64,000 nt of DNA from Rhodoferax mekongensis (lineage in GTDB: Bacteria; Pseudomonadota; Gammaproteobacteria; Burkholderiales; Burkholderiaceae_C). Made by a program: the position numbers and the translations under genes. The notes below the pieces were generated by a model. That model searched no databases and had not been told where the DNA came from. It saw only the letters and a program-made list of their open reading frames with translations. Positions within the stretch are counted from its first letter, which is position 1. Every line of letters starts with the position of its first letter. This document shows positions 63,676 through 64,000 of this stretch, in pieces. The DNA lies in the NCBI RefSeq assembly GCF_032191775.1, contig NZ_CP132507.1, positions 2,071,001 to 2,135,000 on the forward strand. The letters are read 5' to 3'.

Positions 63676-64000
63676 TCAAGCGACAAGCGAGAGTGCGTCG
63701 GCTTTCAGACCCAGCCACCGCGCCGCTGCGGATGCCAAGGCCAAGGGGTCGCCAGAGCTATAGAGTCTGACAATTGCGGCTTTCCCTTGGTCGCCAACTT
63801 GGAGCTGGTTTGCCGCTTCCAGCAATCGTCTTGTCTGTCTTGCCACGGGTGCTCCGCCTTCCATATAAGTGACGGCCATGCCAGTCCCCAACCGCAACGA
63901 GCTTTCCGCGAAGGGGTAATGAGTGCATCCCAAGACCAAGGTGTCGATTTCCCCTGGATTGGAGCCAAATCGGCCCATGGCGCCCGTGTATTCTGCGCAA
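63676..64000 (-). CDS. murI: Glutamate racemase, C-terminal part
   Basis: The frame is open from the window edge to a TGA at 63676-63678, covering about the last 107 residues; the N-terminal part lies beyond 64000. GEIDTLVLGCTHYPF is the C-terminal catalytic Cys motif of glutamate racemase, followed by VTYMEGGAPVARQTRRLLEA. The enzyme makes D-glutamate for peptidoglycan. The 181 bases between this gene and the IS30 element (63495-63675) hold no recognisable gene. The IS lies downstream of murI and does not interrupt it. Confidence 0.92.
   Translation of the reverse strand, partial: CAEYTGAMGRFGSNPGEIDTLVLGCTHYPFAESSLRLGTGMAVTYMEGGAPVARQTRRLLEAANQLQVGDQGKAAIVRLYSSGDPLALASAAARWLGLKADALSLVA

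Overview
The window is a housekeeping-rich stretch of a high-GC betaproteobacterial chromosome. The protein families and gene order (pst-phoU-phoBR beside ppx; ilvB-ilvH-ilvC-pssA-leuA; nadE-glnB; an ECF sigma factor with DUF3619 and DUF3106; AddAB instead of RecBCD) fit the family Comamonadaceae, most like Rhodoferax, Curvibacter or Polaromonas. This assignment is by recognition only, without a search.

Layout. 1-207: end of a GGDEF-like gene. 204-3502 (minus): exopolyphosphatase, an orphan periplasmic binding protein and a fasciclin lipoprotein. 3623-10276 (plus): a complete phosphate-starvation operon, pstSCAB-phoU-phoB-phoR, behind a Pho box. 10305-14289 (minus): a GT-C membrane glycosyltransferase, rpmE2, rho and trxA. 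14336-21681 (plus): addB, addA and a HI0933-type flavoprotein. 21749-23807 (minus): a 7TMR-DISM diguanylate cyclase and the 4.5S SRP RNA gene ffs. 23845-27350 (plus): dnaX, ybaB, recR and a MAPEG protein. 27396-32301: mltD and gloB (minus), a methyltransferase and rnhA (plus), then moaA (minus). 32393-37855: a TonB receptor, a solitary binding protein, a hybrid histidine kinase and a convergent LuxR-type regulator that look like one signalling unit. 37987-40800: divergent hppA and ppa, both pyrophosphatases. 40939-45863: a lipase-like hydrolase, cheW, an MCP and a COG3146 protein. 45937-50672: nadE-glnB, then dgkA, an RDD protein, DUF3106, DUF3619 and an ECF sigma factor. 50965-58272: branched-chain amino-acid genes with pssA, then pbpG. 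58311-60652: an IclR regulator and the N-degron transferases bpt and aat. 60722-60929: tRNA-Pro and tRNA-Arg. 60930-63494: an AT-richer accessory patch with small repeats, an unknown membrane protein and an intact IS30-family element. 63676-64000: the C-terminal part of murI.

The most unusual signal is a dispersed element of exactly 43 bp, TRGCGC-N10-TGCGC-N3-CAGCTATCAAA-N4-TAGC, present in seven recognisable copies plus one possible decayed copy. Three copies lie between or after genes. Four lie inside protein-coding genes (addA, dnaX, a COG3146 gene, nadE). The three coding copies in sense orientation are all read in the same codon phase, the only phase of the consensus free of stops, and sit in linkers or poorly conserved segments. 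It therefore behaves like a small palindromic element tolerated inside proteins. Two further points stand out: an A9 slippery run in dnaX at the end of the clamp-loader core, with stops close behind in both shifted frames, and the TonB receptor/binding protein/hybrid kinase/LuxR cluster.
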